A stretch of 52,448 nucleotides of DNA, taken from the NCBI GenBank assembly GCA_017623675.1, contig JAGAOO010000052.1, positions 1-52,448 of the forward strand, given 5' to 3'. The notes below the pieces were generated by a model that made no database searches, was not told where the DNA came from, and saw only the letters and a program-made list of their open reading frames with translations. The position numbers were made by a program, and so were the translations under genes. This stretch comes from Lachnospiraceae bacterium. Its GTDB lineage: Bacteria > Bacillota > Clostridia > Lachnospirales > Lachnospiraceae. Shown here in pieces: positions 42,790 through 51,481 of this stretch. How positions within the stretch are numbered: position 1 is the stretch's first letter; each line of letters starts with the position of its first letter.

Positions 42790-43686
42790 ATGAGAGAAAA
42801 ACTAACAATGGCATTTGCTATCATAATTCTGGCAGTCATGATTCCTTATCTGGGAACAATTGTATTGACCGGAAAGGTAGGAGCGACTACAATCTCGGTA
42901 GCAGAACTGGACAGTGGCAAAACGGTTTCATTGGATTTGAACGGACAGTATATGGTGCTGGATGTAGAGGCATACCTAAAAGGAGTTCTTCCTACAGCAA
43001 TGGAGGGCTCGGAGAATATTGAAATGTGGAAAACTCTGGCTATCATTGAGCGAACGAATATATATAAGAAAATGGACGGAATGGGGAATATTGACGAAGA
43101 AGATTTGGGTATGAAGTATTTAAGTGAGGAAGAAATCCGCCAATTATGGGGAGAACAGAATTATGATTCCTATATGAAAAAATTAGAGCAGGCAATTATA
43201 GAAACTGCCGGTATTGTACTGCTTTATGATGGAGAATATATTGATGCACTATACCACAAAGTGAGTGTAGGTACAACGGTTAGTGCAGAAGAGTTGTTTG
43301 GTGAAGAGATACCCTATCTGTCTGCAGTTGTCAGTAGTCACGATGTAGAGTCCAAGGATTATATGAATCTGGTCATGATATCTAAGGATACTGTGCAAGA
43401 ACTGATTATATTGGAAAGTACAGAGCATGGATATGTGAAACGAATCAAATGTAATGGAGAAGAATTAACCGGGGAAGAGGCACAGGAACGCCTGGGCTTA
43501 AGTTCTCTTAATTTTTATATTGAAGATATGGGAGAAGAGTTTCGGGTGGTATGCTTAGGGAAAGGCCATGGAATGGGTCTTAGTTTATATGGAGCCGGTA
43601 TTATGGCGGCAGAAGGTAAGGGATATGTGGAGATTCTTCAATACTACTATCCCGGGGTACAATTGTCAGAAAAACTATCGCTTTAG
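42790..43686 (+). CDS. SpoIID/LytB-like protein, Glu missing
   Basis: The 298-residue protein has an N-terminal membrane segment (about 8-28) and the SpoIID fold: VEAYLKGVLPTAM near residue 60, ETAGIVLLYDGEYIDALYH near 138, and the C-terminal GKGHGMGLSLYGAGIMA with ILQYYYPG. SpoIID is a mother-cell lytic transglycosylase needed for engulfment. In the family the motif reads GVVPSEMP with a catalytic Glu; here the aligned residue is Ala70 (GVLPTAM), and the ALKAQAVAARTY helix is altered to MWKTLAIIERTN. The protein may be inactive or use the adjacent Glu72. GGAGGACGAGGC lies before the ATG. It heads a run with an L,D-transpeptidase and a SpoIIQ-like gene. Confidence 0.82.
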   Translation: MREKLTMAFAIIILAVMIPYLGTIVLTGKVGATTISVAELDSGKTVSLDLNGQYMVLDVEAYLKGVLPTAMEGSENIEMWKTLAIIERTNIYKKMDGMGNIDEEDLGMKYLSEEEIRQLWGEQNYDSYMKKLEQAIIETAGIVLLYDGEYIDALYHKVSVGTTVSAEELFGEEIPYLSAVVSSHDVESKDYMNLVMISKDTVQELIILESTEHGYVKRIKCNGEELTGEEAQERLGLSSLNFYIEDMGEEFRVVCLGKGHGMGLSLYGAGIMAAEGKGYVEILQYYYPGVQLSEKLSL

Positions 43687-43747
43687 GTACTTTACTTGCA
43701 TAGGAGGAATGGTGTATTATGGTACTTATGCGAAAGGATGAAGGGAA

Positions 43748-45271
43748 ATGAAATTACGAAGAAAAGTAGTAATCACTTTGCTGAGTCTTCTGGTTATGAC
43801 CGGATGTGGTGTTGGGGTTCTCTTAGGAAACAGCCAGATACAGAAAGCAAGAGTGTTAGATGATAATCGAATGGAACAGGGACAGGAAAGTGATGAATCG
43901 GTTCTGCGTCCGGGAAGTGAAATTGTAGGAGAGAATAGTCGGAGCGAGGAATCTGCTACCGGTGGCAGTCAGGCGTTCTCAGAGCAGGAATTGCAGGATT
44001 TGGAAGATTATTCTCAAGCCCCGGCGGATAATGGTTGTCCTTATTATGTCAAAGTAAATCGACAAATGAATGTAGTAACAATATATGCGTTAGATGATGA
44101 AGGCTACTATACGGTGCCTGTGAAGGCTATGGTCTGTTCTGTTGGTAAGAATGATGGTACGCCTGCCGGAACCTTTCAGACCTCGGATAAACATAGCTGG
44201 TGTTCTCTGGTAGGTGGAGTTTACGGACAGTATGCCTATCGGATTCAAGGACAGATTATGTTTCATTCTGTACCATATTATTCTATGAATAAAGGGAATT
44301 TGGAAACGGAAGAATATAATAAACTGGGAGAAGCAGCATCCTTAGGTTGCATCCGTTTATCTGTTGCTGACGCAAAATGGATATACGATAATTGTCCAAG
44401 AGGTACAATTGTAACTATTTATGACAGTACTTATGCAGGTCCATTGGGAAAGCCTGCTGCGGAAAGAATTGATTTGTCCGACCAAAACGCAGGCTGGGAT
44501 CCGACTGACCCTGATGAAGCGAACCCATGGAATACGGGGAAACCAAGAATTCTCGGTGGTGGTGACAGAATGATTGAACGGGGTTGTACCTACCAACCGG
44601 CTTGTGGGGTTCTTGCTGTGGATGGAAATGGTAAGGATATAACGGATCAACTGGTTGTGCAGGGAACAGTAGACGCAATGACAATCGGTGAATATCCGGT
44701 TACATATCAGGTGCAGGATGAAGAAGGAAATCCGGTTATCGTCTCCAGTGTGATACGAGTGGTGGATACCATTTCACCGGAAATTATCCTGCAGGAGGAA
44801 AAAATTTCATTAAATCGTATAGAGGCATCAGAAGCCAATTTGTTTGCAAGTATTTCCTCCGTTGTTACAGTGTCAGATGCGGGTGATAAGCTGGGCGAAG
44901 AATGTATTGAACTGGATACTCATTGTCTGGAAAATGAAAATCAGGGAGAATTTCTGATAACGATTGGTGCAAAGGATGCATCAGGAAACGAAGCAGAACC
45001 AAAGACATTAAGGGTGCTTTTAGATAGAGAAGCTCCTACAGTAGTAGAGCCGGAGCAAAAGATATTTACAGCTTCCTCTGAGAAGAATTTGGAGGAACAA
45101 TTAAAGAAGGCCATTGTAGTAGAAGATAATTATAGTGGTGTACAACAGGTACATGTATCCTGGGTATGGGAATCCTCTAAGGAAAGCTATACCGTTCTGG
45201 TAACAGCGAAAGATAACTATGGAAATGTGACCAGTACATTTTTGCATGACTTTACTTTTTCTTTGGAATAA
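43748..45271 (+). CDS. L,D-transpeptidase lipoprotein, Ig-like repeats
   Basis: The 507-residue protein has an N-terminal signal with a lipobox MTGC (Cys20), a YkuD catalytic domain (about 95-225) with HSVPY and the active-site EAASLGCIRLSVADA, and a C-terminal part with Ig-like DUF5011 repeats (EYPVTYQVQDEEGNPV and later copies). YkuD enzymes cross-link peptidoglycan through L,D bonds. Lying between spoIID-like and spoIIQ-like genes, it may act in the spore cortex or engulfment. A 10-codon open frame at 43719-43751 with its own GGAGG overlaps the ATG by ATGA and may couple translation. Confidence 0.88.
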   Translation: MKLRRKVVITLLSLLVMTGCGVGVLLGNSQIQKARVLDDNRMEQGQESDESVLRPGSEIVGENSRSEESATGGSQAFSEQELQDLEDYSQAPADNGCPYYVKVNRQMNVVTIYALDDEGYYTVPVKAMVCSVGKNDGTPAGTFQTSDKHSWCSLVGGVYGQYAYRIQGQIMFHSVPYYSMNKGNLETEEYNKLGEAASLGCIRLSVADAKWIYDNCPRGTIVTIYDSTYAGPLGKPAAERIDLSDQNAGWDPTDPDEANPWNTGKPRILGGGDRMIERGCTYQPACGVLAVDGNGKDITDQLVVQGTVDAMTIGEYPVTYQVQDEEGNPVIVSSVIRVVDTISPEIILQEEKISLNRIEASEANLFASISSVVTVSDAGDKLGEECIELDTHCLENENQGEFLITIGAKDASGNEAEPKTLRVLLDREAPTVVEPEQKIFTASSEKNLEEQLKKAIVVEDNYSGVQQVHVSWVWESSKESYTVLVTAKDNYGNVTSTFLHDFTFSLE

Positions 45272-45273
45272 TT

Positions 45274-45302
45274 GAATAATTTCATTTCCTCTGGCAACAA
45301 TA
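45274..45302 (+). promoter_or_regulatory. Sigma-F-like promoter for spoIIQ-like gene
   Basis: GAATA (45274-45278), 14 bases, GGCAACAATA (45293-45302). The -10 matches GGNRANANTW fully; the -35 differs from GYWTA at one position. spoIIQ is a sigma-F gene in Bacillus, and spoIIR here has the same spacing. Confidence 0.6.
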
Positions 45303-45320
45303 GTAGCAGAGGTGATGAAA

Positions 45321-46124
45321 ATGAAGAAATCCGTAATGGAATTTTTGAAAGCGAACGGATTCTACTTATCCTTTGGAGTTGGTGTGGTTGCATTGGTAGT
45401 TGCACTGGCTGTATATAATGTAAATACCAATAAAGAGGAAAAGCAGAATCAGGAAATTAACTTGAATGAACCGGCAGAACAAGAAATAGCAGATGCAGAA
45501 GGAACGGAAGAAGTTCAAGAAACCATATTAGATGGTGATATGGATGTGCCAATGGATATGTGGAGTACCCGGGATGTAGCAGAAGCAGATACAGAGGAAA
45601 CAGAGGAAGACACTGTTGCCGGGAATACGGAAGAGTCGGGAGAAGATGTAGAAGCGGTGATTTCCAATCAGGCGGCAGGTTATGAGCCGGTAGAGGGACT
45701 TGCTTTTTCCGGTGTGGAAGAAGTGACAATGCCGGTGCTGGGCAACACTATTCTTCCGTACAGTATGGATACCACGGTATATTTTCAGACATTAGGTACC
45801 TACAGATGTAATCCGGGTATGCTGTTACAGGCACCTTCCGGAACTGAGGTTGCATCTATCTGGCATGGGCAGGTAATTGAGAAAAAGCATACAAAAGAAT
45901 ATGGAACCATGGTTACCGTTGATTTAGGAAGCGGATATACAGCTATCTACGGACAACTGGAGGATGTCAGAGTAGACATCGGAGATGAAGTATGGAAGGA
46001 TACAATTCTGGGTGTTGTTGCAGAACCAACAGCATATTATGAAAAAGAAGGCTCCCATTTATACTTTGAAGTAAGAAAAGACGGAGAAACAATCAACCCT
46101 ATGGAAATATTGCAGGTTGAGTAG
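45321..46124 (+). CDS. spoIIQ: SpoIIQ-like M23 protein, catalytic site lost
   Basis: The 267-residue protein has one N-terminal membrane helix (about 13-32), a long acidic linker (about 35-115) and a C-terminal LytM/M23 domain with LLQAPSGTEVASIWHGQV, GYTAIYGQL and GSHLYFEVRKDG. This is the layout of SpoIIQ, the forespore protein that binds SpoIIIAH across the septum during engulfment. All three zinc ligands are lost: H-X-G-X-D is N-P-G-M-L and H-L-H is H-L-Y. B. subtilis SpoIIQ is likewise non-enzymatic, whereas many clostridial ones keep the site. GAGGTG before the ATG at 45321 sets the start. A sigma-F-like promoter precedes it. Confidence 0.8.
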   Translation: MKKSVMEFLKANGFYLSFGVGVVALVVALAVYNVNTNKEEKQNQEINLNEPAEQEIADAEGTEEVQETILDGDMDVPMDMWSTRDVAEADTEETEEDTVAGNTEESGEDVEAVISNQAAGYEPVEGLAFSGVEEVTMPVLGNTILPYSMDTTVYFQTLGTYRCNPGMLLQAPSGTEVASIWHGQVIEKKHTKEYGTMVTVDLGSGYTAIYGQLEDVRVDIGDEVWKDTILGVVAEPTAYYEKEGSHLYFEVRKDGETINPMEILQVE

Positions 46125-46162
46125 AACATTAGGACAGGAAAGAAAATAGAAGGAATAAGATA

Positions 46163-46205
46163 AGGGTTATTGTACCAGTAAGTTTGAGTACAATAACCCT
46201 TTTTA
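46163..46205. terminator. Bidirectional terminator, spoIIQ/perR
   Basis: AGGGTTATTGTAC (46163-46175) pairs perfectly with GTACAATAACCCT (46188-46200), with T tract on the right. It lies between two convergent genes; the run of T reaches the perR stop. Confidence 0.9.
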
Positions 46206-46598
46206 TGCCTCATTGATAGAACATTTTTCACAAGTGCCGGAATATATGATTGTGCAATCCTTAATGGTTCCCTTAAACTCCGGTGATACAAAGGAAATGG
46301 GGTCATAAGGCAGAGGTGCACAGATATCTTCCAGACAGCCGCAGGAAGTACAAAAAAAGTGAGGGTGGGGAGTAGTGGTTGCATCAAAATGGTCTACCTT
46401 ACCATCACAGGAGATACGAAGAATAATACCGTTTTCTGCAAGCTGGGATAAGTTGCGGTATACTGTGCCCAGACTGATGTTGGGAATGGTTTCCTGTAAA
46501 GCAGTATACACCATCTCCGCTGTTGGATGGTCGGTTCGTGTGCACAAATATGTAAGGATAGCATCCCGTTGGCGACTTCGTTTCATGGTTGTGTGCAT
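46203..46598 (-). CDS. perR: Fur-family regulator, PerR type
   Basis: The 131-residue protein has the Fur winged helix (TYLCTRTDHPTAEMVYTAL, NISLGTVYRNLSQLAENG) and the metal site HFDATTTPHPHFFC with CTSCGCLEDI and a C-terminal CEKC, so both Cys pairs of the structural zinc site are present. The Asp in LEDI where Fur has Glu, together with HPH, favours the peroxide sensor PerR. AAGGAA eight bases before the ATG at 46598 sets the start. A likely self-operator lies just upstream. Confidence 0.82.
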   Translation of the reverse strand: MHTTMKRSRQRDAILTYLCTRTDHPTAEMVYTALQETIPNISLGTVYRNLSQLAENGIILRISCDGKVDHFDATTTPHPHFFCTSCGCLEDICAPLPYDPISFVSPEFKGTIKDCTIIYSGTCEKCSINEA

Positions 46599-46617
46599 AG
46601 TTCATTTCCTTCATAAA

Positions 46618-46632
46618 TAATAATGATTACTA
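46618..46632. promoter_or_regulatory. Per/Fur-box-like palindrome
   Basis: TAATAATGATTACTA is a 7-1-7 inverted repeat with one mismatch, close to the Per box TTATAATNATTATAA, placed about 20 bases before perR. Autoregulation is likely if real. Confidence 0.5.
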
Positions 46633-46732
46633 TTTATATCATATAGAATGAATAATAAATTGTCAATAGAATACATAAAGCTCTTTTTAAGGAAAAATTA
46701 CCATGTATTAGTCTTTTCCTGACAGGAAGGAA

Positions 46733-46762
46733 TTGACAAAAGGATGGAAAACTTGATACTAT
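46733..46762 (+). promoter_or_regulatory. Sigma-A promoter for EAL gene
   Basis: TTGACA (46733-46738), 18 bases, TACTAT (46757-46762), with an extended TG. The leader to the next gene is about 85 bases. Confidence 0.65.
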
Positions 46763-46852
46763 AAAAGATAAGAAACACTTGAGAGAAGTGGAATGAAATT
46801 GCTTTCATTTATGCAATTACTATGGGGATTAATATAATGTAGGAGACGCAAT

Positions 46853-48511
46853 ATGGGGAATGATAATTTTATGGAAGAAATGTACTTGGCGGCTGTACGC
46901 CAGCTAAGAACGATTGTCTTCGAACTGAATTATGAAACTGGGCAGAAGTATTGTTCGCCATTATTTTTGGAAAGCTTTGGAGTGGAATCTATTTCAAATG
47001 AAGATTTTACACTGGATGAAGCAACGGCAGGAATCGTTTACGAAGAGGATGTAGAATTATATCGAACTTTATTTGCAAGCCGTAGTGGAGAAAGAACGGT
47101 AACCTGTCGGTTTGTAACAAAAAACGGGACAATTAACTGGTATAAAGTGACACTTCAATATGACCAAAAAGAAGATGGTGAGATTGCAAGAGTGATTGGA
47201 ACCATGAAGGATGTCAGTGATGAAATTCGGTCCTCTGCCGCATTGCGTTACCACAGAGATTTTGATACCTTAACAGGTGCACCTAATTTTCAACAGTTTA
47301 ATGAAGAAGTATCCCGAACACTGGAGTGGGATAACGGACACCATCATGCCATGATTGTGCTTGATATTGAGGAGTTTAAGGTAATCAATGATTTGTTTGG
47401 TATGCGGGTAGGAGATTTAGTGTTGATTCATCTGGCAGATTGCTTGAAGGAGCTGGTAGTACGTCCGAATGTATTTTGCCGTATGCATAGTGATGTCTTT
47501 TGTATCTGCATTACGTATGAAACCAAAGGAGACATCATAAGATTTATTGAAAAGTTAAAAAAGAGAATAGAAGTAAATGAATTTGATTTTGAAATCAAAA
47601 CCTCATATGGTGTTTACCTACCGGATGACAGCAATTTGCTGGAAGTGAATCTGATGTGTGACCGGGCTTCGCTTGCTAAGAAAAGTATTAAAGATAATGC
47701 AATGCAGTTCTGTGCATTTTATGATGAGGAATACCGAAATGAAATCCTTAAGAATAACCGAATTGAAGCAGAGATGCAGCAGGCGTTGAGAGAAAAACAA
47801 TTTGTCATGTATCTGCAACCAAAGTTCAATCTGGAAAATGGAGAAATTGTGGGCGCAGAGGTGCTTGCAAGGTGGAAACACCCGGAAAAAGGAATGATTC
47901 AGCCCAATGATTTTATCCCACTTTTTGAACGAAATGGATTCATTATGAAGCTGGATGAATATATGTGGGAAGAAGCATGTAAAGCGATTCAAAGTTGGAG
48001 AAAAGCAGGAAGACGACAATTTCCGGTTTCAGTGAACGTGTCCCGATATCATATATATAATCGACACATTGAGAATATTTTGGAGAATTTATTAAAGAAA
48101 TATGATTTGACACCGGGAGCATTGTCATTAGAGATTACGGAAACCATGTTTTTCGATAATTCGAATGAATTGTATTTTCTGCTGAATCGATTACGGGATA
48201 TGGGATTTCGACTGGAAGTAGATGATTTTGGCTCCGGATATTCGTCTTTGAATATGTTGCGAAATGTACCGGTAGATGTAATCAAAATTGATAAAGGATT
48301 TCTGGATGATACCTTAAATTCGGAGAAAGGTAAGGTAGTGATACGACATACCATTGCAATGGCAAAAGAACTGCAATTACAGATTATTGCAGAGGGAGTG
48401 GAAACGACGGAGCATGTGGATTTCTTAAAGGGATCTCATTGTGATGTGGCACAGGGATTTTATTTTGCAAGACCAATGCCATTGGAGGAATTTAACAAAT
48501 TGAACTTTTAG
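46853..48511 (+). CDS. PAS-GGDEF-EAL protein, probable phosphodiesterase
   Basis: The 552-residue protein has a PAS-like sensor (about 15-128), a GGDEF domain (about 130-290) and an EAL domain (about 305-550), with no membrane segment. The GGDEF catalytic motif reads HSDVF (about 211-215), so it cannot be a cyclase but may bind GTP. The EAL part is intact: EVLARWKHP, DDFGSGYSSLNMLRN, IKIDKGF, AEGVET, and QGFYFARPM. It should hydrolyse cyclic di-GMP in response to whatever the PAS domain senses. Together with the HD-GYP protein at 3.1-4.2 kb, it makes two hydrolases and no active synthase in this window. Confidence 0.93.
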   Translation: MGNDNFMEEMYLAAVRQLRTIVFELNYETGQKYCSPLFLESFGVESISNEDFTLDEATAGIVYEEDVELYRTLFASRSGERTVTCRFVTKNGTINWYKVTLQYDQKEDGEIARVIGTMKDVSDEIRSSAALRYHRDFDTLTGAPNFQQFNEEVSRTLEWDNGHHHAMIVLDIEEFKVINDLFGMRVGDLVLIHLADCLKELVVRPNVFCRMHSDVFCICITYETKGDIIRFIEKLKKRIEVNEFDFEIKTSYGVYLPDDSNLLEVNLMCDRASLAKKSIKDNAMQFCAFYDEEYRNEILKNNRIEAEMQQALREKQFVMYLQPKFNLENGEIVGAEVLARWKHPEKGMIQPNDFIPLFERNGFIMKLDEYMWEEACKAIQSWRKAGRRQFPVSVNVSRYHIYNRHIENILENLLKKYDLTPGALSLEITETMFFDNSNELYFLLNRLRDMGFRLEVDDFGSGYSSLNMLRNVPVDVIKIDKGFLDDTLNSEKGKVVIRHTIAMAKELQLQIIAEGVETTEHVDFLKGSHCDVAQGFYFARPMPLEEFNKLNF

Positions 48512-48531
48512 TAAATAATGCCATGTTCTTG

Positions 48532-48560
48532 TTGACATCAATATATGACTGTTGTATATT
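48532..48560 (+). promoter_or_regulatory. Sigma-A promoter for acpP-like gene
   Basis: TTGACA (48532-48537), 17 bases, TATATT (48555-48560). It is close to consensus and gives a leader of about 55 bases. Confidence 0.8.
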
Positions 48561-48620
48561 ACTTGTGTGCTAAGAGAGACGTTAGCAAAAGGAATAGATT
48601 AGAAGAATAAAGGAGATTGA

Positions 48621-48860
48621 ATGGTTATGTTTGAGAAGATGCGTGATATTATTGCGGAACAGCTTGGTGCGGATGCGAATAATATAGAATTGAGTACCTC
48701 TTTCAAAGATGACTTGGATGCAGATTCGTTGGACTTATTTGAACTGGTAATGGCAATTGAGGATGCATTTAATGTTGAAATCCCGGCAGATGAAGTATCT
48801 GAAATGAACACCGTAGAAGATGTAATTGAATACTTAAAAGGTATGGGAATTGAAGCATAA
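48621..48860 (+). CDS. acpP: Acyl carrier protein
   Basis: The 79-residue acidic protein has the four-helix ACP pattern and the phosphopantetheine site DADSLDLFELVMAIED. It carries growing acyl chains in fatty acid synthesis or a special pathway. The gene stands alone, not in a fab operon, so it could be a second ACP. AGGAG is five bases before the ATG at 48621; a second ATG at 48627 would also fit and gives MFEKM. Confidence 0.93.
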   Translation: MVMFEKMRDIIAEQLGADANNIELSTSFKDDLDADSLDLFELVMAIEDAFNVEIPADEVSEMNTVEDVIEYLKGMGIEA

Positions 48861-48888
48861 CATAACGGTATAAGCATTGAAAAGAATT

Positions 48889-48930
48889 AAAAAACCCCAC
48901 CGTCAATTTGACGGTGGGGTTTGTGTTTTG
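48889..48930. terminator. Bidirectional terminator, acpP/GH94
   Basis: AAACCCCACCGTCAA (48892-48906) and TTGACGGTGGGGTTT (48908-48922) form a 14-15 bp stem, with A and T tracts on opposite sides. It serves the two convergent genes. Confidence 0.92.
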
Positions 48931-48933
48931 TTA

Positions 48934-51387
48934 TTAACCTAAAACAACTTCTACAGTATGCTCTTTGCCATCAGCAAATACCGGAAGAACATTGCCTTCA
49001 ATTGCGTTGCCATCAACAATTACGCTCTTTACACCCTTGCTGACATGAGAAGGGTTAGAAACTGTAATATTGTAGGTAGCATTACGGAACTGACGGGTAG
49101 CCTTAAAGCCGTCCCAAGCTGACGGGATGGAAGGATCAATCTTCAATCCGTTGTAATCAGGGATAATACCTAACATATACTGAGAAACTGCTACAAAGTT
49201 CCAAGCAGCGGTACCTGTTAACCAGCTGTTCTTAGCTTCACCAAAACGACCTGCATCCTTACCTGCAATCATCTGTGCGTATACATAAGGTTCTGTTCTG
49301 TGTAAATCAGAAATATCCTCTAAGTATGCAGGTGCAATCTTTGAGTAATACTCGAATGCCTTATCGCCATGACCAACATAAGCCTCAGCACAGATAATCC
49401 ATGCATTATTATGACAGAAGATACCTGCATTCTCCTTATAACCTGCCGGATAAGTAGAAATCTCACCATATTCAATATAATACTTGGTAAAAGCAGGATT
49501 GTTCAATACAAGACCGTGCTTGCAGTTTAAGTACTTGTCCACACTTTCCAAAGTCTTTAAGTCATAACCCTTGTCCTTACCAATCTCAGACATAACAGCA
49601 AAGCCCTGTGGCTCGATGAAAATCTTACCTTCTTCACATTCCTTAGAACCAACTTTCTTGCCGAAGTCATCATAAGCACGTAAGAACCATTCTCCATCAT
49701 AACCATGCTCGATGATGTTGTTCTTCATCTTATCAATCTCAGCCTGTGCCTTAGCAGCAGCATCATCTAAGCCCTTGTACTTGCAAAGTGCTACATATTC
49801 AGGACCTGCATATGTGAAGAGGGTTGCTACAAATAAGCTTTCTGCAACCTTTGAGTATTTGTCATCGCCATACTTAGGAGAAGTCCATGTCTGGAAGCTT
49901 TCGCCCGGAGTATTGGAGAAACAAGAAAGGTTCAGACAGTCATTCCAGTCTGCACGCATGCTAAGTGGTAATCCATGAGGACCAAGATTATTCACAATGC
50001 GGTAGAAGGACTGTTGTAAATGATGCATCATAGGCTGTGCCAATTTCTCATCATTCCGGTATGGAACCATTTCATCCAAAATAGCATAATCACCGGTTTC
50101 TTTAATATAAGCAGCGGTAGAAAGAATCATCCATAATGGATCATCTGAGAAGTCACCGCCAACGGCATCATTACCCTTCTTGGTAAGTGGCTGATACTGA
50201 TGGAAGCAACCGCCATCTTCGAACTGAGTTGCAGCTAAATCCAAGATTCTTTCTCTTGCCCGGTCTGGAATCTGATGAACGAAACCAAGTAAATCCTGGT
50301 TGGAATCACGGAAGCCCATGCCACGTCCGATACCACTCTCAAAGTAAGAAGCGGAACGAGACATATTGAAGGTAACCATACACTGATACTGATTCCAGAT
50401 ATTAACCATACGGTTCATCTTGTCATCCGGGGTGTTAACCGTGTATTTAGAAAGTAAATCAGCCCAGCTCTGCTTTAATTCAGCAAGTGCTGCATCTACT
50501 TTTTCAGCTGTATTAAACTGTTCAATCATTGCATAAGCTCTTGACTTGTTCATAGAACCGTCTGCATTGAACTTCTCTTCCTGTGGATTCTCAACATAGC
50601 CAAGAATGAATACCAAATCTTTGGTTTCTCCCGGAGCTAAGGTGATGTTCAGGCAGTGAGAAGCAATTGGAGACCAGCCATCTGCCTTAGAATTCGTAGC
50701 CTTGCCGGCTAAGACAGCCTGTGGTGCATCGAATCCATTGTATAAGCCCATGAAGCTTTCACGGTCACAATCATAACCTTCGATATCAGCATTTACTGTA
50801 TAGAAAGCAAAATGATCACGACGCTCCTTATATTCTGTCTTGTGGAATAAAGTAGAACCTTCTACTTCAACCTCACCGGTGTTAAAGTTTCTCTGGAAGT
50901 TGGTAGAATCATCTTCTGCATTCCATAAACACCACTCTAAGAAAGAGAATAATTTAAATTCCTTTGGAGATGTGCCTTCATTCTTTAATGAAACCTTCTG
51001 AACCTCGCCCTTGTAGTTGTTTGGTACGAAGAAAGTAACCTCAGCCTTTAAGCCGTTGCTCTTACCACTGATAACAGTGTAACCCATACCATGACGACAT
51101 TCGTAGAATTCAAGGTCCTTCTTAACCGGTGACCAGCCAGGAGACCAGATGTTGTCATCCTCATTGATGTAGAAATAACGTCCGCCCATATCTACCGGAA
51201 CGTTGTTGTAACGATAACGGGTAATTCTTCTGAGACGGGCATCTTTATAGAAACTGTAACCGCCTGCCGTATTCGAAATAAGTGAGAAGAAATCCTGATT
51301 TCCTAAGTAGTTAATCCATGGATATGGAGTCTTAGGATTTGTTATCACGTACTCTTTGTTTTGGTCGTCAAAATAACCGAATTTCAT
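48934..51387 (-). CDS. GH94 cellobiose phosphorylase-like enzyme
   Basis: GH94 enzymes split cellobiose or related beta-glucosides with phosphate to give glucose 1-phosphate and glucose. The 817-residue protein opens with [13 protein letters not shown] and has [22 protein letters not shown] and [10 protein letters not shown] with the catalytic Asp, both typical of cellobiose phosphorylase. Chitobiose or laminaribiose phosphorylase cannot be ruled out. No signal peptide is seen, so it acts on imported disaccharide. A consensus promoter lies upstream. GGGAGGT lies before the ATG at 51387. Confidence 0.88.
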   Translation of the reverse strand: MKFGYFDDQNKEYVITNPKTPYPWINYLGNQDFFSLISNTAGGYSFYKDARLRRITRYRYNNVPVDMGGRYFYINEDDNIWSPGWSPVKKDLEFYECRHGMGYTVISGKSNGLKAEVTFFVPNNYKGEVQKVSLKNEGTSPKEFKLFSFLEWCLWNAEDDSTNFQRNFNTGEVEVEGSTLFHKTEYKERRDHFAFYTVNADIEGYDCDRESFMGLYNGFDAPQAVLAGKATNSKADGWSPIASHCLNITLAPGETKDLVFILGYVENPQEEKFNADGSMNKSRAYAMIEQFNTAEKVDAALAELKQSWADLLSKYTVNTPDDKMNRMVNIWNQYQCMVTFNMSRSASYFESGIGRGMGFRDSNQDLLGFVHQIPDRARERILDLAATQFEDGGCFHQYQPLTKKGNDAVGGDFSDDPLWMILSTAAYIKETGDYAILDEMVPYRNDEKLAQPMMHHLQQSFYRIVNNLGPHGLPLSMRADWNDCLNLSCFSNTPGESFQTWTSPKYGDDKYSKVAESLFVATLFTYAGPEYVALCKYKGLDDAAAKAQAEIDKMKNNIIEHGYDGEWFLRAYDDFGKKVGSKECEEGKIFIEPQGFAVMSEIGKDKGYDLKTLESVDKYLNCKHGLVLNNPAFTKYYIEYGEISTYPAGYKENAGIFCHNNAWIICAEAYVGHGDKAFEYYSKIAPAYLEDISDLHRTEPYVYAQMIAGKDAGRFGEAKNSWLTGTAAWNFVAVSQYMLGIIPDYNGLKIDPSIPSAWDGFKATRQFRNATYNITVSNPSHVSKGVKSVIVDGNAIEGNVLPVFADGKEHTVEVVLG

Positions 51388-51441
51388 GTGTGTATGTACC
51401 TCCCTTTGTTCTAGCGGACCCCGTAAGGTCTCATATGGTCT

Positions 51442-51470
51442 ATTATATCGTATTTAAGGGATAAAAACAA
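51442..51470 (-). promoter_or_regulatory. Sigma-A promoter for the GH94 gene
   Basis: On the minus strand TTGTTT (51470-51465), 17 bases, TATAAT (51447-51442). It lies between the epimerase gene stop and the phosphorylase start. Confidence 0.8.
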
Positions 51471-51481
51471 GGAAAAATAAA

